This document shows positions 16,677-25,655 of a stretch of 49,611 nucleotides of DNA, in pieces. Below the pieces are notes generated by a model that was given only the letters and a program-made list of their open reading frames with translations, made no database searches and was not told where the DNA came from. The stretch's first letter is position 1; each line of letters opens with the position of its first letter. Location: positions 1 through 49,611 of the IMG/VR virus record IMGVR_UViG_3300000553_000063; one strand, given 5' to 3'. The translations under genes and the position numbers were made by a program. This stretch comes from a virus.

Positions 16677-16806
16677 GATTGAATACTATTTTGATGATAT
16701 AGAATCATGTGAAATGATAGGAGAATTTGGAGAGGAATATGTTTATGATATTGAAGTAGATGATGAAACTCATACATTTATAGGTAATAATATATTGGTT
16801 CATAAT
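16666..16806 (+). other. Split intein, C-terminal half (IntC, about 47 residues)
   Basis: Block F is EYVYDIEVDDETHTFIGNN and block G is ILVHN, ending in the conserved His-Asn. It is followed by Ser as the first C-extein residue (SLYISF). Together with IntN this is a complete mini-intein of about 166 residues. Splicing would restore YGDTD joined to SLYISF. Confidence 0.9.
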
Positions 16807-17637
16807 TCTCTATACATATCGTTTGCTCCAGTAATGAAATCTTGTAATTTTAAAGGAGATGAGTTAGATTTCATATTACATCTAGATAGAGTTATTATTA
16901 AAAAATTATTCAATCAATATCTTAATATTTATGCTGGTAAATTTGGTGTGAAAAATATTCATGATTTTGAACTTGAAACAATTAACCGATCTGCACTTCA
17001 TATACAAAAGAAGCATTACATTAATAATGTTGCTTGGGAGGATGGTATTTTCTATGAAAATTTAAGTTATTTTTATCCTAAAGGTGTTGAAATTATTAAA
17101 TCTTCTACGCCACCATTTGTTAGGGAAAATATTTATGAATTCTTAAAGTATGTTTTTTCAAATCCAACAACTATAAATATTAGAAAAGTATTATTAATTG
17201 TTAAGGATTTAAAAAAACAATTTATGATGGCGGATATTGAAGATATTAGTATGACGACTTCTTGTACTAATTATCAAACAAAAGTTATTGATGATGTAAC
17301 CGATGTTGTTACGGTTAAAGGTGCACATTTTGGAGTTAAAGCCGCGGCTTTACATAATTATTTATTAAATAAAAATTCTGAATATAAAATAAAATATGAT
17401 AATATAAGAGGTGGTCGAATAAAGTATTATTATTGTAATCATCCTAAGAATAATGTTTTTGCTTATATGAGAAGTATGCATCCTTATGAAATAGTTGATA
17501 AAGAAGGTGTTAAAATTGATTACGATGAACAATTTGATGTCACATTTTTGTCAATTATCAACAGATTCTTAGAACCAATTGGGCTTCCAACAATTAATAA
17601 GAGATTATCAGTATTAAATTCAATATTTTCAATTTAA
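16666..17637 (+). CDS. IntC fused to C-terminal part of DNA polymerase family B (gp43-like)
   Basis: After IntC (47 residues) the extein runs from SLYISF, the second half of motif C, through the rest of the palm and the thumb. A KKHYINNVAWEDG segment corresponds to the KKRY motif of T4/RB69 polymerase, and GVEIIKSSTPPFVRENIYEF matches the T4 segment around GLETQKSSTPK. The C-terminus ends in LSVLNSIFSI, where T4 polymerase has its clamp-binding tail; this one ends in a hydrophobic-aromatic run and may serve the same role. The ATG overlaps the end of the endonuclease gene, suggesting coupled translation. The 276 extein residues contain no frameshift. Confidence 0.9.
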   Translation: MINEIEYYFDDIESCEMIGEFGEEYVYDIEVDDETHTFIGNNILVHNSLYISFAPVMKSCNFKGDELDFILHLDRVIIKKLFNQYLNIYAGKFGVKNIHDFELETINRSALHIQKKHYINNVAWEDGIFYENLSYFYPKGVEIIKSSTPPFVRENIYEFLKYVFSNPTTINIRKVLLIVKDLKKQFMMADIEDISMTTSCTNYQTKVIDDVTDVVTVKGAHFGVKAAALHNYLLNKNSEYKIKYDNIRGGRIKYYYCNHPKNNVFAYMRSMHPYEIVDKEGVKIDYDEQFDVTFLSIINRFLEPIGLPTINKRLSVLNSIFSI

Positions 17638-17697
17638 GATATGTGGTGAATATAATTTCAATTAATGTTAAATCAATCTTCTTTTCATTTTTAAATT

Positions 17698-17709
17698 TTA
17701 ATATATAAA
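17698..17709 (+). promoter_or_regulatory. Late-type promoter box TTAATATATAAA
   Basis: The box lies 14 bases upstream of the ATG at 17723, in the 85-base gap after the polymerase gene. The remaining gap shows no other feature. Confidence 0.5.
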
Positions 17710-17722
17710 TAAAAAATTTATT

Positions 17723-19579
17723 ATGTTACTAACCAAAGAAGTTTATGTCACAATAAATTCTAGTAGTATAAGACACTATAAAGAATTAGGTTATAAAGTT
17801 AAAGTAAGAGATAAAATTTGTATACCTATTGAGCATTTAACACATGGTAGCTTGGTTGAAATTGATGTAAAGTGTGATATTTGTGCTGGTGAAAGAAAAA
17901 TTACATATAAAAGATATGTAGATAATATTAAAAAATATGGTATTTTTTCTTGTTCAAGAAAATGTGCAAACATTAAAAGAAAAAAAACTAATTTAGAAAA
18001 ATATGGTGTGGAGAATGTTTCTAGTAATCAAATTATAAAAGACAAAAAAGTACAAACTTGTTTAAATAATTATGGTGTTGAAAATTATACACAAACAAAT
18101 AATTATAAAGAAAAATATAAAAAAACTTGTTTAGAAAAATACGGTGTAGAAAATGCCAATCAAAGTGATATAGTAAAAGAAAAAATAAAAATAACTTGTT
18201 TAGAAAAATATGGTGTAACATCGCCATTAAAAAATACAGAAATAATGAATAAGTTAATCAAAAATAATTTAGAAAAATATGGTACAGAGTTTTATATGTC
18301 AACTGAAGAATTTAAAGAAAAATCTAAACAAACAAATTTAGATAGGTATGGTGTAGAAAAATATTATAATTTTGAAAAAATAACAAATACAAATATTGAA
18401 AGATATGGTGATTGGTACACTAAAACAGATGAGTATAAGGCAAAAACCTTAAAAACAAATATGGAGAAATATGGAGAAATTAATCCAAATTGTAATAAAA
18501 ATATAAAAAACAAGTCCAATGAAACTAGAAAAATTAATAGATTAAAAGAATTAGAAAAATATAATATAGTTAATATAAATTATGATGAAGGTGTTTATAC
18601 TTTTAGATGTGATTCTGGTTGTGAGCATACTTTTGATATTAATTATGATACAATGAAAAATAGAAGAACATATAATATTAAGTTGTGTACAATTTGTAAT
18701 AATTATTTAATCCGATCTGGCGATGAAAATAATATTTATGATTTTATAAAAGAAAATTATTATGGTAAGATTATACAAAGTAGTAGAAAAATAATAACAC
18801 CACTAGAATTGGATATTTATATTCCAGAATTAAAATTGGCATTTGAATTTAATGGTTTATTTTGGCACAATGAAATAACTAAGGAAAAGAATTATCATTT
18901 AAATAAAACAGAAAAATGTGAAAAACAAGGTATTCAATTAATTCATATCTGGGAAGATGATTGGATTTATAAACAAGAAATAGTCAAATCAATAATATTA
19001 AATAAATTAGGTATGAATAATACTAAAATTTATGCTAGAAAATGTGAAATTAAAGAAATATCGGATAATAATTTAATTAGAGATTTTTTAAATCAAAATC
19101 ATTTACAAGGACATATAGGTTCAAAAATTAAAATCGGACTTTATTTTCAAGATGAATTGATTTCTTTAATGACTTTTGGTAATCGTAGAGTTGCGATGGG
19201 TAAAAAAATCACTAATCAAAATGAATATGAATTATTAAGGTTTTGTGATAAATTGAATACTAATGTTATAGGTGGTGCCAGTAAATTATTTAAATATTTT
19301 ATAAGGAATTATAGTCCGAAGGAAATCACAACTTATGCGGATAGGTCGTTCAGTCAAGGTAAATTGTATGAAATTTTAGGATTTACATTACAAAGTAAAA
19401 CTGAGCCAAATTATTATTATATTATTGATGGAATAAGACATCATAGATTTAATTTTAGAAAAGATAAATTAATTCGTGAAGGATTTGATATAAATAAAAC
19501 TGAACATGAAATAATGTTAGAAAGAAAAATTTTTAGGATATTTGATTCTGGAAATTTAAAATTTAATTATTTAATATGA
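17723..19579 (+). CDS. Free-standing homing endonuclease, KYGVEN-repeat family (largest copy)
   Basis: At 618 residues this is the longest family member, because it has eight repeats of about 23 residues (residues about 95-275) against four or five in most relatives. The N-terminal domain and Cys site (CDICAGER, CSRKC) precede the repeats. The nuclease core is ELDIYIPELKLAFEFNGLFWH with WEDDW. The C-terminal domain follows (NHLQGHIG, ELLRFCDKLNTNVIGGASK, ADRSFSQGKLYEILGF). Its closest copy in the window is 22533-24131, nearly identical over the last 300 residues. The stop overlaps the ATG of the next gene (ATGA). It is the third endonuclease gene around the broken polymerase. Confidence 0.88.
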   Translation: MLLTKEVYVTINSSSIRHYKELGYKVKVRDKICIPIEHLTHGSLVEIDVKCDICAGERKITYKRYVDNIKKYGIFSCSRKCANIKRKKTNLEKYGVENVSSNQIIKDKKVQTCLNNYGVENYTQTNNYKEKYKKTCLEKYGVENANQSDIVKEKIKITCLEKYGVTSPLKNTEIMNKLIKNNLEKYGTEFYMSTEEFKEKSKQTNLDRYGVEKYYNFEKITNTNIERYGDWYTKTDEYKAKTLKTNMEKYGEINPNCNKNIKNKSNETRKINRLKELEKYNIVNINYDEGVYTFRCDSGCEHTFDINYDTMKNRRTYNIKLCTICNNYLIRSGDENNIYDFIKENYYGKIIQSSRKIITPLELDIYIPELKLAFEFNGLFWHNEITKEKNYHLNKTEKCEKQGIQLIHIWEDDWIYKQEIVKSIILNKLGMNNTKIYARKCEIKEISDNNLIRDFLNQNHLQGHIGSKIKIGLYFQDELISLMTFGNRRVAMGKKITNQNEYELLRFCDKLNTNVIGGASKLFKYFIRNYSPKEITTYADRSFSQGKLYEILGFTLQSKTEPNYYYIIDGIRHHRFNFRKDKLIREGFDINKTEHEIMLERKIFRIFDSGNLKFNYLI

Positions 19580-20220
19580 GTAACACAAGAAATTTTGCTG
19601 AACGTGAATTAGAAATATTAGTAAAATCTTCATCATTGGATGATAGACCTATTATAGAGGAATTTATACCAGAGATACTTGCATTATGTGAAAAATTTGG
19701 AAATAGTGGCCAAAGTGGTGGTTCTGCACCATATACTGCAAATGCTTTATCATCAACGATAAAAAAATTATGTTTACAAGAACCTATTTGTCCTATAATG
19801 GGCATTGATGAGGAATGGATTGATGTATCACATTTTTTTGATACTCCTTCTTGGCAAAATAGTAGATGTCCTTCATTATTTAAAAATGAGAAGGGTGAAA
19901 TTACTTATAGTGATGCTATATTTAAAAAATCACCAGATGGTTCAACTTGGAGTGGAAAATTTTGGATGAGTAGAGAAGATTATCTAACGGGCGATAGATC
20001 TTTAATGTTGGGTGGCAATCTTTTTATCAAAGGCTTTCCTTTTGTACCTAAAACATTCTATATTGATGTTATTGAAGAAGAGGTTGCGAAAGATGATTTT
20101 GAAATGTATGTAAAAGATAAATCTCAACTTGATGAGGTATATAAATATTATGATAAGAAATGTATGTTGAAAATAAGGGACAGAAAGAGAAAATTAGAAA
20201 AAATAAATAAAAAATATTAA
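19576..20220 (+). CDS. Conserved phage hypothetical protein
   Basis: The 214-residue protein has an N-terminal NFAERELEIL segment, then KFGNSGQSGGSAPYTANAL, PICPIMGIDEEWIDV and NSRCPSLFKN. I recall this pattern from conserved phage proteins of unknown function, without a named activity. The C-terminal 70 residues are charged and helical (YKYYDKKCMLKIRDRKRKLEK). It starts inside the stop of the upstream endonuclease gene. A T-rich gap of 32 bases separates it from the convergent ART-like gene. Confidence 0.7.
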   Translation: MSNTRNFAERELEILVKSSSLDDRPIIEEFIPEILALCEKFGNSGQSGGSAPYTANALSSTIKKLCLQEPICPIMGIDEEWIDVSHFFDTPSWQNSRCPSLFKNEKGEITYSDAIFKKSPDGSTWSGKFWMSREDYLTGDRSLMLGGNLFIKGFPFVPKTFYIDVIEEEVAKDDFEMYVKDKSQLDEVYKYYDKKCMLKIRDRKRKLEKINKKY

Positions 20221-20252
20221 ACAAATAATTATTAATAATGATGGTTTTTTTT

Positions 20253-20930
20253 TTATAAATTTTCTTTTAAGATTATTATGTTTTTTGGATTGATGTTATC
20301 ATAAGTAAAATAACCTATTCTATAATTTGGATCTGTATGTAAAAATAACTTGCTATCAGAACAATTGATTTCTAACAGTAGATATTCTTTTTTAGTATTG
20401 TCAGATATTTTTAGTTGTTTTAATAAAACATTATAATTATTAAGATCATCAAATAAATATATTCTTTCTGGATGATTAGACAATCTTTTTTTTGATTTAG
20501 GATAAATCCCTTTTTTGAGAATACCTTCTTTATTTTCTTGATAAGATAAATGATATAATTTATCAGGACAAATTACCGTGTTTTTATATAAACCTTCTTC
20601 ATATTTACCTTCATATTTGATTGATACATTTTTTGTATTAATTGGCAATGTATTTATTTCTTTGAAACCATTTTTCATATCATTGCTTAATGTGATCCAA
20701 TAATAAGATGGAAAATAGCCGAGTGTATAACAATTATGATTAATCACTTCAATCAAATCCATATCATTAGTTTCAATTATTAATTTAAATTCAAGTTTGT
20801 CAATAATATCAATAGAATGTTTAATATTTATTTGATCTAAAAAATCTGTTATTATACTTGAATATTTTGTTATGTCATGTGTGGTTATTAAACCTTCTTT
20901 TAATTGTTCAACAAATTCTAAATAATTCAT
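20253..20930 (-). CDS. ADP-ribosyltransferase-fold protein, paralogue of 4287-5108
   Basis: The 225-residue protein aligns along its length with the protein at 4287. The N-termini match (MNYLEFVEQLKEGLITTHDITKY against MISNYQYYIKKLNEGLIST), as do a Y-H-L-S motif near residue 120, GIYPKSKKRLSNHPERIYLF, and a final GYFTYDNINPKNIIIL. This is the ART/KptA-like layout. The first 12 residues fit a capsid-targeting peptide with an LKE site. It overlaps the methylase gene upstream by four bases, in a three-gene operon read from 22118. Which residues are catalytic is not clear, and activity is not proven. Confidence 0.6.
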   Translation of the reverse strand: MNYLEFVEQLKEGLITTHDITKYSSIITDFLDQINIKHSIDIIDKLEFKLIIETNDMDLIEVINHNCYTLGYFPSYYWITLSNDMKNGFKEINTLPINTKNVSIKYEGKYEEGLYKNTVICPDKLYHLSYQENKEGILKKGIYPKSKKRLSNHPERIYLFDDLNNYNVLLKQLKISDNTKKEYLLLEINCSDSKLFLHTDPNYRIGYFTYDNINPKNIIILKENL

Positions 20931-21403
20931 AAGGTTATGATTAATTCTCTATTAAAAATGTGTTTTTTTCCTTCATATCTATGAATATTAAAATTTTCAT
21001 ATAAATTGCGGATGAAAGGTCTATCTTCATAAGATAGAATAATTTTTCCTTTTAATTTTTCAATTTCACATTTTAAATCTATATGAAAGTCATTTGTATA
21101 ATTTTCACAACCTTTATATAAAAATTCTCTTGTATAGTAAGGTGGATCTAAGTACCACACAACATTTTCTGTGTTATACATATTAAATATTTCTTTATAA
21201 TCTAAATGATGAATAATATCAGCATCAATTTTAGTATTATAAATATTAATATCATTGTAAATTGATAATTTAGGTTTATTTTTTAAATAATTAAATATAG
21301 AAAAATCTCCACCAAATGGCTCACAATAAATTTCTATATTTTCAGGAATAAATTTGCTTATAAAGGAATCGAACAATTCTCTTTTTTTGTGACCGTATAT
21401 CAT
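20927..21403 (-). CDS. Compact D12-class DNA adenine N6-methyltransferase (Dam-like)
   Basis: The family transfers methyl groups from SAM to adenine in DNA. The SAM motif EPFGGDFSIF is at residues 28-37 and the catalytic DPPY at residues 86-89 (VVWYLDPPYYTREFLY). IILSYEDRPFIRNLY and a C-terminal RELIITL strand fit the end of the fold. At 158 residues it is much shorter than typical Dam (about 270); the target-recognition region between the two motifs is almost missing. It could be a minimal active enzyme or a degraded one. It overlaps its neighbours by four bases on both sides. Confidence 0.75.
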   Translation of the reverse strand: MIYGHKKRELFDSFISKFIPENIEIYCEPFGGDFSIFNYLKNKPKLSIYNDINIYNTKIDADIIHHLDYKEIFNMYNTENVVWYLDPPYYTREFLYKGCENYTNDFHIDLKCEIEKLKGKIILSYEDRPFIRNLYENFNIHRYEGKKHIFNRELIITL

Positions 21404-22118
21404 TTAATTAAATTTAACCAGTTTTTAAATAAGTCTTGACTTTTCCGATCTCCAATAAGTTCTCTAAACATAGCAAAGGCTTTACTATCTTTATAAAGTC
21501 TATGACTGATAGTTGGAAGTTCATCAATATTTTTATTAGTGATTTCTATCTTTTTTAAGTTCAAAAACTTTTTTACGCCATAAACATCATTAAAAAAAAT
21601 ATGATAATCAGCGGCACCATTCATAACATCTTTTAATTCGCTATCACTAATTAATTTTAAATATGCTGATGCATCACTCATTGCTGCTGAATTTTTATCT
21701 GTTACACCATTTGGAAGGAAAACTGAAAATTCAATGCATGGATCTGAATCAATTTCTAATTTTTCATATTCCTCATCTATTTTTGATTGTTCTTCTTTAG
21801 ACATAGTATCATATTCTTCATAACCTTCATTTTCTAGAAAATCTTTCCATTCAATTCTTTGACCTATATTTACTCTATATTCTTGAAAATTAGTTTCATC
21901 GGGTAATAAAAGATGTTGATCGTTTATCCATTTACCGGTACTAACTGACATAATACCAAGACCATATTCTTCTAATAAATCTAGAACTTTAGAACCTAAT
22001 TGCAGGTCTAAATTTTTAGATCCTGTATAGACCTTCTTATTTTTTTAGCAGACCAAGTATCACCCATTTCTGAAAATTTCTTAGTTATCATTGTTTCGTT
22101 AAACTTTTTTATTTTCAT
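21400..22118 (-). pseudogene. Hypothetical protein with capsid-targeting-like N-terminus, frameshifted near residue 26
   Basis: A frame starting at 22118 reads MKIKKFNETMITKKFSE and stops soon after. The following frame is open from about 22040 and continues as KVYTGSKNLDLQLGSKVLDL, through an internal ATG at 21951, to 21400. One extra A in the seven-A run at 22040-22046 would join them into about 238 residues. The downstream part has acidic segments (YEEYDTMSKEEQSKIDEEYEK) and no recognised domain. The N-terminus belongs to the capsid-targeting-like group, which supports 22118 as the real start. It could be a real mutation, an assembly or sequencing error, or slippage. It is the first gene of the operon with the methylase and the ART-like gene. 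Confidence 0.65.
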
Positions 22119-22185
22119 AATTCAATTTTTTAATTTAGTTTTATATATTAAAAAATAAATTTGAAAAATATTCCTGTTTTAAAAA

Positions 22186-22512
22186 TCATATTCCTAAAAT
22201 ATCCTTTATTTGATCGTTATTGTGAATTTTTTTTAATTTTTTTAATTTTTCTTTTCTAAGATTTTTAAGATAAAAATTCAATTCTTCGTCTAAAAATTTG
22301 TCCATTTTTGAAACACTATAAGATAAAGGTCCAATTTTTTGAGTAAGTCTATCTTTAAATAACCATCCATTATGTTCTTTAATGAAACACCCATCAATAT
22401 CTATCCTTTTAATCTCGTAAGTTGCTGTAAGCATTTTTATTATTTTAAGTGGTACATTCATAAAAAAATCTATTTCGTAATGTCCATCACAATTTCTTTT
22501 AAAATCTAACAT
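22186..22512 (-). CDS. Hypothetical protein
   Basis: The 108-residue protein starts MLDFKRNCDGHYEIDFFM and has an even mix of strands, then a lysine-rich C-terminal helix (LRKEKLKKLKKIH). No family is recognised. It lies 21 bases downstream of the homing endonuclease at 22533 on the same strand and may be cotranscribed with it. The 67 bases beyond it, before the ATG at 22118, contain a TTAATATATAAAACT box on the minus strand. Confidence 0.55.
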   Translation of the reverse strand: MLDFKRNCDGHYEIDFFMNVPLKIIKMLTATYEIKRIDIDGCFIKEHNGWLFKDRLTQKIGPLSYSVSKMDKFLDEELNFYLKNLRKEKLKKLKKIHNNDQIKDILGI

Positions 22513-22532
22513 TTAAATTGTATTGAGTTTTA

Positions 22533-24131
22533 TTATTTTTTCTTATCTAGATAAATATATTTTAAATTTCCAGAATCATATATTCTACAAATTCCTCTTT
22601 CTAACATTATTTCATGTTCTGTTTTATTTATATCAAAACCTTCTCTAACAAGTTTATCTTTTCTAAAATTAAATCTGTGACGTTTTATTCCGTCTATAAC
22701 ATAATAATAATTTGGTTCGGTTTTCTCAATAAAATCAAAACCTAAAGTTTTATATAATTTACCTTGACTGAATGATCTATCAGCATATGTTGTGATTTCT
22801 AGAGGCTTGTATTTATCAATGAAATATTTAAATAATTTACTAGCACCTCCTATTACATTAGTATTTAATTTATTGCAAAATCTTAAAAGTTCATATTCAT
22901 TTTCATTAGTTGTTTTTTTACCCATTGCAACTCTACGATTACCAAAAGTCATTAACGATACTAATTTATCTTGAAAATAAAGTCCTAATTTAACTTTTGA
23001 TCCAATAAAACCTTGAATATGATTTGTTTCTAAAAACTTTCTAATTAAATTATTATCTGATACTTCTTTAATTTCACATTTTCTAGCATAAATTTTAGTA
23101 TTATTCATACCTAATTTATTTAATAAAATAGACTTAATGATATTTTGTTTATAAATCCAATCATCTTCATAAATATGAATTAATTGTATACCTAATTTTT
23201 CACACATTTCAGTTTTAATTAAATGATAATTTTTCTCTTTATTTAACTCATTGTGCCAATAAATTCCATTGAATTCAATGCCTATTTTTAATTTAGGAAT
23301 ATAAATATCAATTTCTAAAGGTGATATAATTGAACGGGTATTATATAAAATTTCATCAATTTTTAATTCATCAACAAAGTTTTTGAGTTGGCTTTGTAAT
23401 CCTGTATTAGATTTTGTAGGATTACAAATTGTACAAAATATGGTTTTAAATGTTTTTCGGCTACTTAATAGATGCCTATGAATTGTAAAATTATGATTTA
23501 AATTACAATCACATTTCATTTCATAATTATCACCATTAATAGAAAGTACATTTAGATTTTCTAGTATTTTTTTATTAGAATTTTCTTTATTAATAATGCT
23601 TAATTTTTCTTTTATTTCTTTTGAATATGAAGGATTTTCAACACCATATTTAGTGATATTGGTTTTTTTTATTTTATTCTTTATTAATTCAGAAGAAAAA
23701 ACATTTTCAACTCCATACAATTTTAAATTTGTTTTTTTGATTTTATCCTTTACTGATTTATTTTGAGTATGATGACAACCATATATTTTTGCATCTGTTT
23801 CTTTAACTCTTTTTTGATATTCTTCAGTTTGCATATAATATTCTTTTCCAAAATTTTTAATACTTGTTTTTTTAACTTTTTCTTGAGCACATTTGCTAGA
23901 GCAAGCATAAAAATTATCATTTTTGATATTTTTTATATATTTCTGAAAAGACAATTCTTTTTCTTTATCACAAATATCACATTTTACTTTAATTTTAATA
24001 TGACTACCAGGATTCAAATCTTCTGTTTTTATTTCTACAATATCTTTTAATTTTACATCATATAATTTTGATATTAAATGTTTTATGTTCTTTTTTGATA
24101 CTTTTATTTTAATTTTATCTGTAATTATCAT
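22533..24131 (-). CDS. Free-standing homing endonuclease, KYGVEN-repeat family
   Basis: The 532-residue copy has the N-terminal domain, Cys site (CDICDKEK, CSSKC), four repeats with an x-Y/F-G core, then CDCNLNHNFTIH and CTIC. The nuclease core is EIDIYIPKLKIGIEFNGIYWH with YEDDW. The C-terminal domain (NHIQGFIG, ELLRFCNKLNTNVIGGASK, ADRSFSQGKLYKTLGF) is almost the same as in 17723-19579, so the two copies diverged recently or exchanged sequence. It carries its own TTTTATATATAC box at 24169-24180. There is no intron evidence around it. Confidence 0.87.
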   Translation of the reverse strand: MIITDKIKIKVSKKNIKHLISKLYDVKLKDIVEIKTEDLNPGSHIKIKVKCDICDKEKELSFQKYIKNIKNDNFYACSSKCAQEKVKKTSIKNFGKEYYMQTEEYQKRVKETDAKIYGCHHTQNKSVKDKIKKTNLKLYGVENVFSSELIKNKIKKTNITKYGVENPSYSKEIKEKLSIINKENSNKKILENLNVLSINGDNYEMKCDCNLNHNFTIHRHLLSSRKTFKTIFCTICNPTKSNTGLQSQLKNFVDELKIDEILYNTRSIISPLEIDIYIPKLKIGIEFNGIYWHNELNKEKNYHLIKTEMCEKLGIQLIHIYEDDWIYKQNIIKSILLNKLGMNNTKIYARKCEIKEVSDNNLIRKFLETNHIQGFIGSKVKLGLYFQDKLVSLMTFGNRRVAMGKKTTNENEYELLRFCNKLNTNVIGGASKLFKYFIDKYKPLEITTYADRSFSQGKLYKTLGFDFIEKTEPNYYYVIDGIKRHRFNFRKDKLVREGFDINKTEHEIMLERGICRIYDSGNLKYIYLDKKK

Positions 24132-24168
24132 AATTGAACCTTATTTTTTAGGTGGTTTATTTACATCG

Positions 24169-24180
24169 TATATATAAAAA
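24169..24180 (-). promoter_or_regulatory. Late-type promoter box TTTTATATATAC for the endonuclease
   Basis: The box lies 37 bases upstream of the ATG at 24131, in a divergent gap of 116 bases. The opposite gene has its own box at 24217-24227. Confidence 0.45.
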
Positions 24181-24216
24181 TTATCTATTACTGTTTTAAA
24201 AAATAACATTTATTTT

Positions 24217-24227
24217 TTAATATATAC
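24217..24227 (+). promoter_or_regulatory. Late-type promoter box TTAATATATAC for the amidoligase-like gene
   Basis: The box lies 20 bases upstream of the ATG at 24248 and matches the box consensus on this strand. Confidence 0.5.
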
Positions 24228-24247
24228 TTGAAAATATTGTCTCAAGA

Positions 24248-25651
24248 ATGAAAATTTATTCCAATGAATACATTACAGATTTTGATAAATTAAAGAACGC
24301 AATCATAGGTTTTGAATTTGAATTTTATACTGATAGATCCTACTATAAATTACTTGAGTTATTAAATAATGAATTGACTCCTATAAAGACACATGGATTT
24401 AGAAAATATCACTCTTCTTTCAAACCAGATGAGAACAATTTTAAACTGGAGCCTGATCTTTCTGGTGGTCCTGAATTAGTTGAGTTAATCACAGGTCCTT
24501 TACCTTATGTTAATGCTAAGATTATTTTACTAAAAATTCTAAAAGTTTTAGATAAATATGCCAGAACTGATGAAAAGTGTTCGATTCATATAAATATATC
24601 ATTTGAGGATAATGAGGATGGAAAGGTATTAGATAATTTAAATCAATTGAAATTAATTTTACAAGTTGATGAAGATTATATTTATAATTTTTTTCCAGAA
24701 AGAAAGAACAATATTTATGCAAAAAGTGTTAAAAATTTAATTCCTTTCAAGGGATTTGATTTTTCAATTAATGCAATTGATATAATTCAGACTAACTTAC
24801 AATTACCTGATACAAAGTACTTTGGTATAAATTTTAAAACAGTTGAAAAGGGTAGATTAGAATGGCGTTATATTGGTGATAAAGATTATCATAAAAAAAC
24901 AGCGGAAATTCTTTCATTAATGGATTATTTTATTTCATTGACTTGGAATTGTTTGAATGAAAAATTGGACGAAGAAGATTTAAAAAAGTTGGAAAATTAT
25001 TTATTTGAAAATATCAATACATTTAAAACTTTTTCAAGTTATGATGATTTTATTGCAGAATTTCCAACGATTGATATTCAAGTAGATAAATTAAGTGAAT
25101 ATGGTGTTATAAAAGGATATTATGATACAATTTATAATGATATTTATGAAATAGTGAGAAATATTTACAATCTAAAGAATTGTATAATAAATTATGATAC
25201 ACAAGTGAATAGGATAGAATTAGTTGATGCAACTTTTAAGACCATTTTTGATTTAGATAATTTAGATTTTATTGAGTGCTCAATGAATAGTGGTAGGTAT
25301 AATAGTTGCAATTTTATTTCATCTGAATTAGTAAATGGTACTATTCACGGTGGTCAAATTGTTGATAGTACGATTATTAATTCTAAAATTGAAAATGCTA
25401 AAATAGATAAAGAATCTGAAGTAAGTGATTCTTATTTATATCAATGTAATATTGATGGTATTGTTAATGGTGATTCAGTTTTAAGATTGTGTAAATTGGG
25501 ACCAAATGTCGAGATTGCAGATTCTGTTAGAATTGTAACAGACACTAATAATTATTTTCATACTGCACCTGCAAGTGACAATAAAAAAGGTGGGCCTGCA
25601 GATGATCTAAAATCACTAAAAATTCCGGATACAAAAGGAAAAAAATGGTAA
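24248..25651 (+). CDS. Amidoligase-like (COOH-NH2 ligase) protein with C-terminal repeat region
   Basis: The first 240 residues match the putative amidoligase family, relatives of glutamate-cysteine ligase that join a carboxyl to an amine using ATP. IGFEFEF is at residues 20-26, then GGPELVELITGPLPY, CSIHINISF with the metal/nucleotide-site residues, and GRLEWRYIGD. The last 150 residues have short repeating strands with turn asparagines (DLDNLDFIECSMNSGRYNS, VNGTIHGGQIVDSTIINS, NGDSVLRLCKL), as in a small beta-helix or pentapeptide-like stack. A polar tail follows. It starts a rightward run with 25656 and 26070. The substrate is unknown; a cell-wall or peptide target is possible. Confidence 0.7.
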   Translation: MKIYSNEYITDFDKLKNAIIGFEFEFYTDRSYYKLLELLNNELTPIKTHGFRKYHSSFKPDENNFKLEPDLSGGPELVELITGPLPYVNAKIILLKILKVLDKYARTDEKCSIHINISFEDNEDGKVLDNLNQLKLILQVDEDYIYNFFPERKNNIYAKSVKNLIPFKGFDFSINAIDIIQTNLQLPDTKYFGINFKTVEKGRLEWRYIGDKDYHKKTAEILSLMDYFISLTWNCLNEKLDEEDLKKLENYLFENINTFKTFSSYDDFIAEFPTIDIQVDKLSEYGVIKGYYDTIYNDIYEIVRNIYNLKNCIINYDTQVNRIELVDATFKTIFDLDNLDFIECSMNSGRYNSCNFISSELVNGTIHGGQIVDSTIINSKIENAKIDKESEVSDSYLYQCNIDGIVNGDSVLRLCKLGPNVEIADSVRIVTDTNNYFHTAPASDNKKGGPADDLKSLKIPDTKGKKW

Positions 25652-25655
25652 AACA

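Noticed and set aside
18000-18490. Regular 69-base spacing suggesting a CRISPR array
   Set aside because: The periodicity comes from the 23-residue protein repeats. Units are diverged, the frame is open throughout and there are no identical direct repeats with unrelated spacers.
20221-20252. Terminator between convergent genes
   Set aside because: There is a T run and a weak A/T inverted repeat (ATAATTATTAAT), but no stem with enough stability to call.
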